A stretch of DNA of 64,000 nt from Cheilinus undulatus (GCF_018320785.1 NC_054867.1:37932355-37996354), one strand, 5' to 3'; shown: positions 45,853-58,479, counted from the stretch's first letter. Translations and numbers: made by a program. Notes: generated by a model not told the origin, from the sequence alone.

Positions 45853-48304
45853 TCGCTCATTACACAGCAGAAACCCATGCTCACATCTTCCATATCTTCC
45901 ATTCAGTAAAGCACTTTTCCATGTGCATATAAAACACACAGTAGAGAAATGTGTTAAACTTAGCCGTTTAAATGTTCTTGCTGTTTTTTAACATATGTTT
46001 CAATATGTGTGGCAGCCATTTATTTAGTTGAATTAGTTCAGAATTAAGGGTTGTTGTTTAAAAGGGATACATGTTTGTTTAAAAGAAATCCTAACTGAAA
46101 TTGTGCACCTTTGGCAGTGAAGGATGTCTTCTCAAACCCCCTGAACCCCCCCTTGGCATCAGGCTTGTAAAGTCAGGGAGAAAAGTCCTCTGCTTGTGTT
46201 CACACATGCACCTTAGACAGAAAATTTCCAGTTTTGCGCTTGTTTGCAAAGAAGTGATAAATCTGGAGAAGTAGTGCAGCAAGAGTTAAGCTTATTGCAT
46301 CAGCTAAATGGTATTTTATGCTGAGTGCATGGATGAATTGCAGAAAATCCCTGACAACTACAGAGCTTTTATCTTCATCTACACTTTTGTATCATACTGT
46401 TGTTTCCACTCTGTAAACGATGGCACAGAGAGATAAGCAAAGACACAGCATAGATCTGTGAGAGAGCCTGACCTTTTTACCTCTTGCCCTCTCTTATCTG
46501 TTATGTTTTCCTCTTCATGCTCTGTTTTATGTAGCTTGACCTCCTCTGCTCTTCAGGTCATGTTATGGTTCACTCAGATCAGTTTACCTTTTTCCCCTGT
46601 GCTAAAAAAAAAAGCCTTATCTTGTTTTTACTTACAGCCCGCTTACTGCTGAGCCTCTGGGCGTGCTGACATTCTTGCCCCCCCACTCTTTCTGCCACAG
46701 TCACACCTGCAGACACCTGTGCTTTTGTCCTGCTTTATTCCTCCCTCAAACCCCAACCATGCCTGTGGCTATGTCAGAGCACAGCCCATTGTTTTACAGG
46801 CCTATTCAGTTAGGAGCAGATAACAACAGGAAGAGGAGGCTCATTAGCATTTGCTCAGCACATCATGATGAGCTTCTCTCTCGGTCTCAACCTCATAATC
46901 CCAGGAGAAATTCATTTAGGAGTTTATTTAAGTCATCAAGTCTTATTACTAAACCAAACACTGCTTGAGCAACTGTTTTAAAATTGTTTCTTTGTATTTG
47001 TTAGGTCTGAAATGGGCTGTGCGATGGCTTAAACAGGTGTCTCTGGGATCCTCTAACAAGCCTGGATCTGTAAGCGGAGTACAGGGGCACGAGTGGGCAA
47101 ACATATGGAACCAATTTGTCCAGCTTCTTCCTCTGCCCCTGTGTGTCACTGCATGTATATTTTTCCTTTTCTTACGACCCTATTTGAAGCGACACTTAAT
47201 GTTTCCTGGCCTTCAAAATAAAAGAAGTAAAAATAAACTCACATTTCCACCACCGCTGCTTTAAAAAACAGCAGAAAATAAGCAGTAGGTTTTAAAAGCC
47301 ACTGACCATCTTCTTAACCCCCCCACCCTCCCCACCCTCCTCACTGACACACCCTACCCATACCCCGTTCCCCCCCGTTTGCCTTTTATGTTGTGGACTC
47401 GACCGTGCGCCCACTTCAGACCACCATAAACATGTCGGGCGCTGATGACAGAGTCGGCCCCGGGACGTTTTATATAAATTGACCTCAACTACAGCTCATT
47501 AGAAGCCTTAAATTGGAACCATGCAGCCTGGGAAGTGTAAATGTTACAACAGAAGAGGCAGGAGCTTCAGGGGGGTTCAAGATGTGCAGGTCTTCAATTT
47601 AGTGAAGACACTTCTTATTTTAATTCAACTATTATCCTGTGATTCTAGAGGTATCCAGAATGGTAATTTTATTATCCTTTTTGAGCTGTTCTTTTAGACG
47701 GACAATAAGGAGACACCTGTAAGTATTATTTCTATGACAGTTCTGCAAAGGGTTGTCCTGAATTCTAACTTGAAAGTGGAATATTCAAGGAAACACAAAC
47801 AATATTGTGAGTAGTTTTGATGCCATTGCAAAGAAAGAAGTCATAGGCCCTTAAAAGTCCATAAAAGAGCTCCAACGAAGGTCCAGTATTGGGCAGTTTC
47901 TTGTCTTTAACGACCAAAAACATGCAAGAAAACTTCCACACATTTTCAAATTTGTTAAGATTTCACAAACATGTTGCCAAGGTTTTGTAGCAGAAACACT
48001 GCCAGTGTAATTGCGCATTAAATAGAGTTATCTCTCACTGTTCAGTGCAGCAGCTTTTGATAACAACATGACTAAAGATCTAAAAGTATTTCAAAATTTT
48101 CATACTTTATGATATTTATTTGGACTGAATGATACTGCAGGTTTTTCTAAATAAAGGCAGCGACTTTGTGAAGGCTTAAATTTAGACAATTTTAATAATT
48201 CAGTTATTACATATCGGACTCTATTTTTATTTTAACCAACACAGTATTACTGAAATGTGATGGACAAATCATGATGTGCAACGATATTGTTTAATTCTCT
48301 GCTT
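45853..48304. other. Gene-free stretch with unique blocks at 46480-46970 and 47280-47570
   Basis: The 101-codon plus frame at 46663-46968 (MLTFLPPHSFCHSHTC...) has no domain and lacks splice partners. The blocks are not repeated in the window and are less A+T-rich than their surroundings. One holds 'gggacgttttatataaattg' with a TATA-like core. They could be sp7-associated regulatory DNA, which remains untested. Confidence 0.3.
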
Positions 48305-48789
48305 AGCAGTGTTAATTTTGGCAGCTATTTTTAATTTTAGTCTTAGTCTTTAGATGAAATGTCTTTTAGTTTTAGTCACATTTTAGCCAGTTCTACCCTT
48401 TCTAGTTTGTCTAGTTTTAGTCGATGAAAACTCTCAACTTTTGGTCCAAGCGTTTATTTTCTTGCCTAAATCATGGTAGTGTGTTCTACACACCCCGCCA
48501 AACCCGGGGACCCTGCTTTTTACAGCTGGGAGGCAGAATAACTATAGCTGCATTGTATTTTGACAGATTTACCCACAGTGGAGAAATATCATGGATTTTG
48601 AATGTCCGATGAAAACTACATTACATTTTAGTCTAGTTTTAGTCATCTTGATGACAGATAAACATACTTTTTGTCAGTTTTAGTCATTGCGGATCTATTT
48701 TTGTCAGTCTTAGTCTAGTTTTCGTCATGGAAAAAGACTGTCGACGAACATTTTTAGTCATAGTTTTATTCTGCAAAATTAACACTGCT
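48305..48789. mobile_element. MITE with perfect 16-bp terminal inverted repeats
   Basis: AGCAGTGTTAATTTTG (48305-48320) is the exact reverse complement of CAAAATTAACACTGCT (48774-48789). The interior is rich in reiterated 'ttttagtcta' and 'tagttttagtc' units next to both ends, forming long subterminal near-repeats. The element is 485 bp with no coding capacity. Confidence 0.85.
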
Positions 48790-49884
48790 TCTTTGGATAT
48801 TAAATGTGATAATAACATTGAAATGATGGTAATATTAAAAGGACGTCATATGCACGCCTGCACTATTCAATGTAAAAGATTTTAAATTATCTTATCTACC
48901 TCATGTAATCTGCTCACATCCTTGCGTGTTTTATGCTCTGATTATGTCCAGTCAGCATTCTTGCACCATTTGCACATCTTGCAACCATACTATCAATGCA
49001 CATGGAATTGTATATACTTGAAAAAACATCCTGTACAAATTTAAATCTTGATTTTTTTCAAATACTTTTTTCAGTTTCATTCATTTTTTAATATTAAATG
49101 TTTATGTTAGCCACAGTCATTTTCCTTGTTGCGTAACTGAACTTGGCCAGTAAAACCCATGAGCTTTATCTACAGCTGTATGCAACATGTTTCTGCTGAA
49201 TCTAAAATAAATGTAAAAACAGGTATCCTGCAGATCCTTTAAAAGTTACTTTAACTTTATGAATTTAAAGCCAGAAAAAGGCGTGAAAGAGGTTTTTTTT
49301 TTATGAGTGAGTGTCTTTATCCAGTCTTTCTTTTCTTACTACAGTTATTTGATTTTAATCAATATCTTTTAAGTATATGCTTGTTGTATGTTTTGATCTA
49401 TGCCACATATTGATAGAAAGAGGCATTTATGTGCTAAAAATCATCAAATAAAAAGTCTCAAACTTGACTCTTAAAAGTGTATTGGAACCCTGTAAAAAGC
49501 ATCATTTTTCATTGCTGATTTGGCACCAGCTAATCTGAAGTTAGCTAACAGCTATAGCTTCATCTGACAACGTCAAAATACTGTAAGAGCATGGCTCTTA
49601 TTCTCCAGCCTGACAGGTAAAATGGTAGGTGAAAAGGGAGCACTTATTTCCATAAACTTTTTCCTCTTATTTCTTGCAATAAATTCAGCAGCATAGCAAT
49701 TCTGCTATGTTTTTACTGAAGTGCTTATACCACAAAAACAATAAAGTTGTGATTTATTTTGCAACCCTGGTATAAAGGATTAAAACAACAGATTGCATCA
49801 TTTAAAGACACATGATATCAAAATGTAGGCCGTTATGTTGGAGCTATTCACATGGTTTCATGTAATTTGGTCATTTGGCATTAA
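48790..49884. other. Gene-free A+T-rich stretch
   Basis: I see no coding frame, splice pair or recognisable repeat family. Confidence 0.5.
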
Positions 49885-50145
49885 TTACCTCCGCCAAAGA
49901 GGTTATGTGATCGGCGGGTTTGTTAGTTAGTTAGTTTGTTTGTTAGCAACATAACTCAAAAAGTTATGGACAGATTTTAATGAAATTTTCAGGAAATGTC
50001 AGAAATAGCATAAGGAAGAACTGATTCGATTTTGGGAGTGATCCGGATCACCGTCTGGATCCAGAAATTTTTTTAAAGGATTCTTCACTATTGGGAGATA
50101 GGGCTAATGGCAGAGGTCTGCACTCTCTGAGTGCTTTTCTAGTTT
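49885..50145 (+). repeat. Dispersed 'cctccgccaaagaggtt' repeat
   Basis: It begins attacctccgccaaagagg, contains 'ataactcaaaaagttatgga' and 'gatgaaattttcagg'-like sequence and 'gtgatccggatcaccg', and ends 'gcactctctgagtgctttt'. I recall this as a high-copy repeat in many animal genomes, including fish. No coding capacity is seen, and its mechanism is not known to me. Confidence 0.6.
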
Positions 50146-50629
50146 GTTATACTTTGTTTGAGTAGGATACTCGAGGATTAAGATTGATATCCCTGGTGTT
50201 ATTATTTAGAGTATTTGAGTATTTATCAGTGCTTTTATTTTGATAGAGCTGGTAGTTTTGGCACCAGTGGGCAGATAATAGATAGATCAAATGGATTTGA
50301 GGAGTGTGTCCTGGAATAATGCAAAATGAATGACTGAATTTGTTACATAGTTGTAGATACCCCTAAAGGGTATAAGACAAATGTATTTAATCTTTTGAAA
50401 TATATGCCCAGGCATGGATGTTATAAAATCAATGAGTAGCCACAATGAGTCAATGCTTAATAATTGTGATCTCAATAGAAGTTAAAAAAAATAATCATTA
50501 TTATGATTTGTGTTATAATAAAGGATGGATACCGGGAGCACACTGCTAAAATGCCAATTTGACACAAAAATCAAAACAAAAGAAACTACACCATGCAGTT
50601 TCTGATCCTGCTGCTATCAGCTGTTGGTG
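50146..50629. other. Gene-free stretch
   Basis: The sequence is A+T-rich, with no coding frame above chance and no recognised repeat. Confidence 0.5.
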
Positions 50630-50933
50630 GATCAGGAGTTCTCAAAGTTTTCAGCCTGCAACCCCCAAAATAAAGGTGCTAGAGACCCCCACTGTATCTG
50701 AGGGTGGTTGAAGCGCAGTAGAAAACAGCTGTGCACATTCAAGAATAGTCATGTGCAGACGTATATCTCACTAATCTCACCAAACCACAAGCTTTTTATT
50801 TTACATTTAAGTAATTGTATGCATTTTTTTATAAATATGGGTAAAAAATACAATTTGTAAATCATTTTGAAATATTCTTTGTTTTTTGGACCCCCTCTCA
50901 GTGTCTTACGACCCCCACGTTGAGAACTACTAG
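50630..50933. mobile_element. hAT-type MITE
   Basis: The ends read caggagttctcaaagttttc and cccccacgttgagaactact, inverted to each other and related to the ends of 28513-28849. The interior has 'gaccccca' and 'ggaccccctctc' motifs typical of this group. No clean 8-bp duplication is seen. Confidence 0.55.
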
Positions 50934-52913
50934 GTTAAAGTAAGAGTTTTGTTTGTTATTTGACAAGAGTAAATCACTTCTTCAGTGTCAGAAAGTACTG
51001 AAGTTTTAAAACTTTGACATTTAAGCATGAATACAAGTCAAGTATTTCAATCATACCTTTTAAACCAACTTTTAGTCCACAGATCCACTTGTTGTATAAT
51101 TCTTCTGCCTGCCCTTATCACGCACAACACGCCTGTTACAGCCTCCTTTTCTTTTTCCTGACGCTATCTTTCTTTTAATGCAGAGTCCACCCAACTAAAG
51201 TATTTTTATTAGTCTGCACCATACCCTTAGTGACCCGTAAGTGCCACATGACGTGACTTTAACTCCCAGAAAAACAGAAAAAAGCATTCCAACAGTTGCA
51301 GCACCGACTGAAATAAGAGATTTTAAATGGACTCTTCTTCATTCGTATCTCCACATCACGTCTGTCGTCCTGCATCCCGCCTTAATTGGTCTCCTTTGTT
51401 TGACCGCCTCCCTCAATAAACAATAAAACCGCAGCAGCTCCCCTGTCCTAATCCCCTCTCCTCCTCTGACTCTGACTCTGCTGGAGCATCGCTCGCAGTA
51501 ATTACCCCTCTCTCAGGCTGCAGAGCGGAGTAATTGTCTTGAGTGTAACTACAGTGGCTCTCTCAAAGGGGGTCATTGTGTGGAGTTAAGACCTCACTTC
51601 AGTGGCCGGCTTTGTTTGTGCTGCAGAAGATAATGAAAGTATTTGGTTGGCCACGGTTAGGTGGAAATATAGTAAGATATGAAATGGGGATGGAGGCTAG
51701 GAGGGGGTATCTTAAAGCTCAAGGAATGATAATACAAAATAAAACCAGTGAAGAGGATGCTTTTCATATTTCTTTACTGTCAAAAGCACCGAAAGGTCAC
51801 GACTTCACACCATAACTTTTACAACACATTAACCTTTAAGAGGTTTTTATGCTCTATCATCATTATTTACAGTATCTTATACACTCACTTCACAATAAAT
51901 CAGCTACATGGTAGTTCAAGTCTACCACCAGCAACAATTTCAGCTCATCTGTGTCTGTTTCTTCTAAATGATGCATCATAGAAATCTTTTCCTTGGAAAG
52001 TTAAAAAAATACAGAAAAATACATAGAAAGGTAGAAAAATAACACACCTAACAATGTCTATAAATTGTAAATAGATAGTATGTACAACAAGGAGAAGCCA
52101 TACGTTTGCCAGGTGTGGAAGTCTTCACAAGTCAAAGATTATATAGAAATAGTTTACACACATCAAACTTCAAGATCTTTAAATAAATCTTTAAAAACAA
52201 AGCCTTAAATCTCCACATCATAACTAATAAATAAGAAAAATCTTAATTTAATGCATTTTATCTCTTATTTTGGCCAGCTTCAACCATCTTGTGTCCTTTT
52301 CAGGCTGCAAGATAATCTTCCATGTGTATAATTTAAGACATAAATTAGATTATGTAAATATGACATTAAATTAGACATTGTTAGAAGCAAACAAAAGTGA
52401 ACTGAAAAATCTTTTACATCAAAAACATTTTTGGCAACAAGAAGCAGTAAGTAAGACCGTCCATAGATTGTTTCAAGAATAATGAAGAAGTATCAAAGTA
52501 CAGCTGTAAATCAGATTTTTCTCGAGGCATGCAATGCTCCATCAACTCCATCATCCTGACCATAAGTCTCCTTTTCAAACTACTTTCCTTCTGTGGCTGC
52601 GGAGTTCTTTTCCTTCTGCTTTTGCAGATTAAATTTCCCAGTGGTTTGTCTCATTTGAAAGGCAGAAAATGTGTGTAGAATAAACGTGTTCGTGAGTGTG
52701 TTTACTGTAAAGCAGACTTCTTATGTGTGGATGCATTATGCATGCAGAGTTATTTCTGTGCATGTGTTTGTGCACGTGCTCACATGTACATCCCAGCTTT
52801 GCTTGTGTTTTCCTCTACCTGCATACATTGTGCATTGTTGTGTGATTGTGTTTGTTTGTGAGTGTGTGGTCCAGAGAAAATGAAGTGGATGTTTCTTGCA
52901 ACATGCTCAGTCA
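50934..52913. other. Downstream flank of sp7; unique block at 51470-51600 and GT-rich tract
   Basis: No gene is seen. Positions 51470-51600 are unique and contain two TAATTA-like cores (gtaattacccc and gtaattgtcttg). A GT-rich tract with alternating tgtg units covers about 52660-52870. Frames such as 51576-51815 and 52671-52883 have no domain. Confidence 0.35.
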
Positions 52914-53029
52914 TTTATTTTATCAAGTCTTTTAAAACAAGGACAGAAATCCTTTCATTTCTTGAAACAATACTGTCTTTTTTTAGTTTAGCAGTTGTCT
53001 TAAAAGCAGCCCACCATGTCTGAAAAGAC
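52914..53029 (-). terminator. sp7 3' UTR with nearest poly(A) signal
   Basis: On the minus strand AATAAA is present at 52914-52919, about 110 bases past the sp7 stop codon. This may be the proximal signal. Vertebrate sp7 transcripts often have long 3' UTRs, so a distal site further left is possible. Confidence 0.4.
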
Positions 53030-55848
53030 TCAGATCTCCAACAGTCCGCTGCTGTTCTCCACTCCGTTGGGCGTGCCAGTCTTCTCGTCTCCATTGGTGA
53101 TTTGGTCAGCGACAGGGTTGGTTTGGACAGCGCCGGTGTTGAGCTCTGCGGTCTCTTCGCTGCGAGGGTCTGTGTCCCCCTCCACAGCTACAGCTTTCCC
53201 CTGCATGGCAGAATCTGCGTGGGTCTTCTGGTGCTTGGACAGGTGGTCACTACGTGTGAAACGCTTGTTGCACAGTAGACAGGTGAACTTCTTCTCCCTT
53301 GTGTGGGTGCGAACGTGCCTCTCCAGTTCATCAGACCGGGTGAAACGTTTCCCACAGAAGAGCCAGTTGCAAACAAAGGGCCGCTCTCCGGTGTGCCAGC
53401 GCAGGTGGGCTTTGAGGTGAGAGGCCTTGTTGTAGACCTTTCCACAGCCCGGGATGTGGCAGCTGTGGACCGGCTTCTTCCTCAGGGAGGCGGCCGAGGC
53501 ACCCAGCCGCTCCAGCTCCTGGCAGTTTGGGCAGTCACATGAGGATCTAGTGGGTGCACCTCCTCCGCTGTACCCCCCTGATCCCCTCGCAGGCTTCAGG
53601 CCCATGGGACTCTCGATCAGCCCTGTGCTTGGCACAGGCTTGGGCTTGTACATGTCCTGGGGCAGCATGTGCTGTGAGGGCTGGAGGAGGTGTGAGGAGG
53701 ATCCCAGCCCTACTGAGGGGTACGGAGCTGGGTTTAGTGGTGTAAAGTCGGTGCTATAACTGGGCAGCTGTGGACTGAGGGAGGCCTGGGGTGCTACAGG
53801 CTGCAGGGAGGCCTGGAGACCTCCATCCGTCTGGGATTGGGTCGCAGAGAGCCAGTTAGAGTTTGGGTGGACATCCCACCAGGAGGACGTGGCATTAGCA
53901 GGAGCAGCTGTGATACCAGGATGGATCCCGGCTTTGTACCAGGACCCGTAAGGATGCGTCATATCCAGCGAAGTGTAGACGCTGGTGAGGCAGTCGGCCG
54001 TAGCATGGGCCTTGGACACTAAAAGAGACGGATCCTGGGAGACTGAGGTCTGGAAGGAGTGGGAGAAAGGGTTATACTCTGTAGTGTAGCCTCCGGCTGA
54101 AGGAGGGGGGCTTCCAGTTGGGGTAAGCAGCCCGCCGCCTCCTCCTCCAGCTGTGGTGAAGGAGCCAGTGTAGGAGTCCGCCAGGCCGCTGCCGTCTGCG
54201 GTGCGTCCGTTCTTCGCTGTCTGCAGATCAGAGGTCATGTTGTAGGGCTTCTTTACTGGAGTCGTGCTGCCGGGCTTACCGGGTGTCGCTGAATCCCTGA
54301 CGGGGCTTGTGCTGCCAAACTTGTTACAGGTAGCAGTTAACATAGCCAGAGGACTGGAGCCATAGCGTGCGTCTTCCTGGGGAAGGAGGAGACGGGGGAG
54401 AAAATGAGACTGTCTGTCTGCAGGAAATGGCTTCTTGCTGCTGCTGCTTCTGTCAGTGTCAACTCTAATAAAAAACTTCTGTCTGAGTGCCACCGCCGGC
54501 TTTTCCTGCTCGCTCTGTTTTCAAAGTGGTCAGGCCAATCTCAGCCAGCGAATGTTTACTCTTGTGAAGGATCTGCTCCGCTCAGCATGAGAGGAATTCC
54601 CTGCTCTTTTGTTCCACTTCACCACTATCAGGAGCTAGTCCTAATTCAGCATGTATGGACACTATCAAGTTTATTTCTCTAGCATAAATATTTACTATGC
54701 AAACATGTATAAGTGCATAATCAGCTTAAATCATTTTTGTGCCCTTGTAATCACAAATCTAGTGCTAGTACTGTAATTTCACAATACCTTCACTACTGTT
54801 TTGCCTTATTTTCTGACTGATTTACAGCCAACTTTTTCTGCTTATCACCATATTAAATAACTTGCCAGTTTATGACACGTAAATTTGTGTATATTGAGGA
54901 TTTTATGGGCCCTGTTAGGGAAAAAAGTCTTTCTTTAGTCTATCAAAGAATTTAACTATTAACTCTTTATTTTTGATTTGTCTATGTTGCAGCAAACGGA
55001 CATTACACCACAGCTTATCAGAGATCTTCCTTTTACAACTGGACCAAACATGGATATAACAAGTAAAAATCACTTTCACATGTGCATGCATATTCGTCTA
55101 ACCTTTCTATCGAAACAGCATTTCTGCAATCTGTAAAAGGTAGTTTACTCGCAGTATTATGCTTAAATTTGCACATTAGCTATGATCTTATAGACATTTT
55201 TGAGACTACTGCTATAATCTTAAGCAAAATCAATATCATTTGAGGTTATTTTATTCAGTCAAAGACAAATACATCTCTTTTTAAAAGCCGGCTTTCACTT
55301 TTTATAAGAATTACTTGAAAATGGCTCAAATATGATCATCTTTTCTCTCAATTCAGAGGTGATGAGGATCTCCTTCTCTTACAGAAGCCCAGAGGGCTCA
55401 GTTTAAGGTTAATAATGTTTCATCACAAGCTCATTACTTTCACAATGCCTGCAGTCATCTTTATCTATCACTACATAAACTGTAGAGTTCTTCATAGCCA
55501 TTCTTAAGAATGATATCTTTTCTTGCTCTTAGATGAAATACTGGAGATAAGGCTGTAAGAAGAGCAGAGGTTAGGATGTGACGTTTCCACACTGTCATCC
55601 TTAAATCAGCTTGCATTAAGGCCTTATATCTTTCTTCTTTAATGCCTGTTCTGCCTCAAGAACAGTTGTGATACTCATTCTTGTTTCCTTCAGACCTTTC
55701 AAACTGAGTTAAACTCACATCTGAAAAGCTTTAAAGTTACCCAAAGTATTTATAGTGGAAAAGTTGGCATTGTATGAAAGAAAAAGAAGAAAAAAGTATG
55801 AAATCTACTTACAATTACATTCCCTACCTCCAGAATAGATGCGGCCAT
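53030..55848 (-). CDS. sp7: sp7 (osterix), osteoblast zinc-finger transcription factor
   Basis: Two coding exons join in phase 0 on the minus strand. Exon 1 is 55828-55848 (MAASILE, then donor gtaggg). Exon 2 is 53030-54376 (acceptor cttccccag, starting EDARYGSSP). The product is 455 residues; human SP7 is 431. The Sp box [14 protein letters not shown] is near the N terminus. A Pro/Ser/Gly-rich activation region follows, with [12 protein letters not shown]. The Buttonhead box [10 protein letters not shown] starts at residue 287. Three C2H2 fingers cover 313-393 ([55 protein letters not shown]), with all Cys and His ligands present. Sp7 acts downstream of Runx2 to commit osteoblasts. A longer open frame runs left of the acceptor into the intron (to 54493), but it lacks the conserved start and should not be used. 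Confidence 0.97.
54377..55827 (-). other. sp7 intron 1
   Basis: This is the intron between the 7-codon first coding exon and the main exon. The DNA is A+T-rich with no recognisable repeat and no further exon. Confidence 0.8.
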
Positions 55849-56100
55849 CCCTGAGAAACAAAATCCTAAGGAAGCGGAGGGGAGTGGGAGAAGCTCAGAG
55901 TCCCGGGACAGTTTGGGAGAAGTTGGGCTCTAACGCGGGGAAGTGTTTTGAGGCACGAGGAGCCCGCCCCCTAATTACAGGCTCTAGGCTCTTTGAAGAC
56001 TCGCTAAGAGGCAATAAAAACCAAGAGATGGAGGAGAACGGGCAGAGATTGGTGGAGAGAAAGAGGACATCCCACCTCCCCAAACGGAGAGTGTCGAATC
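55849..56100 (-). promoter_or_regulatory. sp7 5' UTR and proximal promoter (TAATTA next to GC box)
   Basis: About 115-130 bases upstream of the sp7 ATG, on the minus strand, TAATTA (55972-55977) is followed after two bases by GGGGCGGG (55963-55970). A homeodomain core beside an Sp/KLF site fits the known control of osterix by Dlx5 and Sp-type factors, although binding here is inferred. An A/T-rich tttttattgcc (about 56010-56020) may act as a weak TATA. Confidence 0.5.
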
Positions 56101-57095
56101 ATTTTTCAACTTAAATGCATGAATGGGTTACTCATCAATCACCACGCGGACATTATTTCAGTTTCACTGGCATTATTTTTTCCACTGGGATCAGTCCAGT
56201 GGAGTCTGAGGGAAAAGATTACAGCTAACATCGTCTCAGAGAGAATTATCTCGCTGGATTTCTCCACACGGATCACGCTGTAAATTCTCTTCACGCTCTT
56301 TGACGCATTACTGTAGGAGAAGTGTAAATAAGAAGAGAAAAAGCGAGTCAAGCCTCCCCCCTCTGGTTTCCTGTGAGAGGGAAAAATAACAAAAGAACAT
56401 GTAGCCTCGGCCCGCGACACATAAATCACAGAAATTAAGCTGAGCGAGTCTGTGGTTTCCATCTGAGATTTTATTATTCTGGTTTCAAACCCTCTCTCTG
56501 TTTCCAATATTCTCAAACACAGTTAACTGCCTCTCAGACATTAAATGTGATGGTAAAAGAGACTGAGCTACAGAGACAAGAGAAGAAGAAAATGTTTGAG
56601 TCATTAAATAAAATAAAGAGGAGATTATCACATCAAATAAAATGAGAGGAAACAGTGGATTCATGAGGATGGACGGACTCGCAGAGTTGTTCTAGGAAGA
56701 AAAAAGTTTGTTAAAAAAACAAAAGAAATTGGGATGGTTTGAAAATGTTTGTATATGATTTGTGAAGACATTTGGACCATTGTACAAAACTCCTTTAAAT
56801 TTCTCTCTATAATTCTTTGTTCATTAAGTTTGGGACAGAAATCTGCAGGAGAGAAGCAAAAATATGCTTAAGTTTTTATTTACTGGCTTACAAATGTATG
56901 TAAAAGTCTGTCCCTTTACAAATAATGGCAGCTTTAAACTGTCTTTTAAACATTTTAAAGTGGGACAAATATGCACACAGCAGACATTTTTGAGACTTTT
57001 TTCTTTACATACAAAAAAATATGAAATCATGAACTTACTGCCTTTTTCACAGGCATATTTATTTAATGAACCGATTTAAAACTGCAAATATAAAG
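56101..57095. other. Upstream flank of sp7, no gene seen
   Basis: A 125-codon minus frame at 56139-56516 has no domain features. The rest is A+T-rich. Distal sp7 control elements could be here, but no motif cluster stands out. Confidence 0.45.
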
Positions 57096-57099
57096 GCAG

Positions 57100-57600
57100 G
57101 GCAAGACAACTTTATTTATAGAGCAACATTCATACATGCAGCAGTTAAAATTGCATTACAAAGTCTGAAAAAGACATTTAAAACATCAGAAATATAATTA
57201 AAGATGACACAGAGCACAAGAAAACCTTAAAATACACAACAAAAAACCTTTTTAACTTGATGAAATTTGTTTATAAAATCATAGATATATTCATTAAGAT
57301 GGTAGAAAATAATCCCTTGCAAAGCTAATTTAATATTACATCAATTAAAAAATAAATATTGATTAAGTTAAAAGAAGGCAAGAGGATGCTAACTTTAAGG
57401 ATTGCAGCAGTAAAAGATTTTCTTTTAAAGAGCTTATAGATGTAGAAAACCTCAAGTTCTTTGGTAATTTGTTCCACAGGTGAGGAGCGTAGAGTCTGAA
57501 AACTGCTTCAACCTGCTTGATTCTGGTTCTGGGGACTGCTAAAAACCATTCAAGAGGACCTGAGGGGCCTGGATGCCTTAAAAGAAACTAAGCAGAGGTG
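57100..57600 (-). mobile_element. LINE-type 3' fragment, antisense
   Basis: It starts 'gacaactttatttatagagc', the usual antisense tail of fish non-LTR elements. It ends with decayed coding sequence antisense to 'ttgttccacaggtgaggagc', 'tagagtctgaaaactgcttc' and 'aggacctgaggggcctgga'. No catalytic region is included. Confidence 0.6.
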
Positions 57601-58479
57601 GAAAAACTACACAGCTAGAGTATTCAGGTAAAACTTACATCTCCTTAAGTAAAAGTAAAAACTGTCTGAATTAAAGTTTTACAGAAAAATATCTTTCCCT
57701 ATTGTCAATAAGAACAAAAGAATATATCTCCAGCCAGGTTGTTCAAGTCAAGTCACACCTCTATAATAAAGTAAAATACAAAGCAAAATTGTCAGTGTTA
57801 ATTAATCTCATGTGGAGTTAAATTTCACACTTTAAAAATGTCTATATTGGGCAACAGTACATCAAGTTAAAAAAAAAATGATATTACAACAAGACAGAGC
57901 TGCAGAAAATCTTTGACAAGGTCGGTCTCATCTGGCAAGAACAAAGCAGAAAGTCAATTTCATAGCAAGGCAATGGAGAATATTCACTCTGCATTCCTTA
58001 GGATCACCTAGAGTCACAGGTGGGGGCCCTAACCTAGTGGACAACTTCACTCATGGTGCAAATGTGTCTCTCATTAAAAAGCAACAACAATCAAACAGAT
58101 TCATGACCAAAGAATGGTGTGGATCCTCTTGCACTGTGCTGCTGTGTGGTCAGCAGACAGGGAAAAACTGGAAGAGTATTGTACTAAAGTACAGTTACTC
58201 TGGTTAAAACTTACTAGAAGTAAAAGCACTGTTTTAAATATGCTTGAAAAACACTATGATGATGAGTAAATTTCAGTATTTATCTCAAGATTTCTTCTTG
58301 TCTATCTTTATGTTTTTGTATAACACAGCTGGTTTTACCAAGATGACAAAAAATTACTTGAGAAATAACAAAATTTCCCCGCTGTCTTGGGAAAATAGAG
58401 TGAACTAAGATGTTTGCAAACATGTCCTTCTGTAATGATGCACTTCTCTAACAGGTTCATTTTATCTTGTCTCTTCGTT
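57601..58479. other. Gene-free stretch
   Basis: I see no exon or recognisable repeat. Segments at 57600-57650 and 58170-58240 share 'agtaaaagtaaaaactgt'/'agaagtaaaagcactgt'-like wording, which suggests a decayed repeat. Confidence 0.35.

Noticed and set aside
53016-53759. Several plus-strand frames opposite sp7
   Set aside because: These are antisense shadows of the G+C-rich sp7 exon 2, with no domains.
54377-54493. Extension of the sp7 exon 2 frame into [15 protein letters not shown]
   Set aside because: It reads through the acceptor into the intron. The conserved start is the MAASILE exon at 55828-55848.
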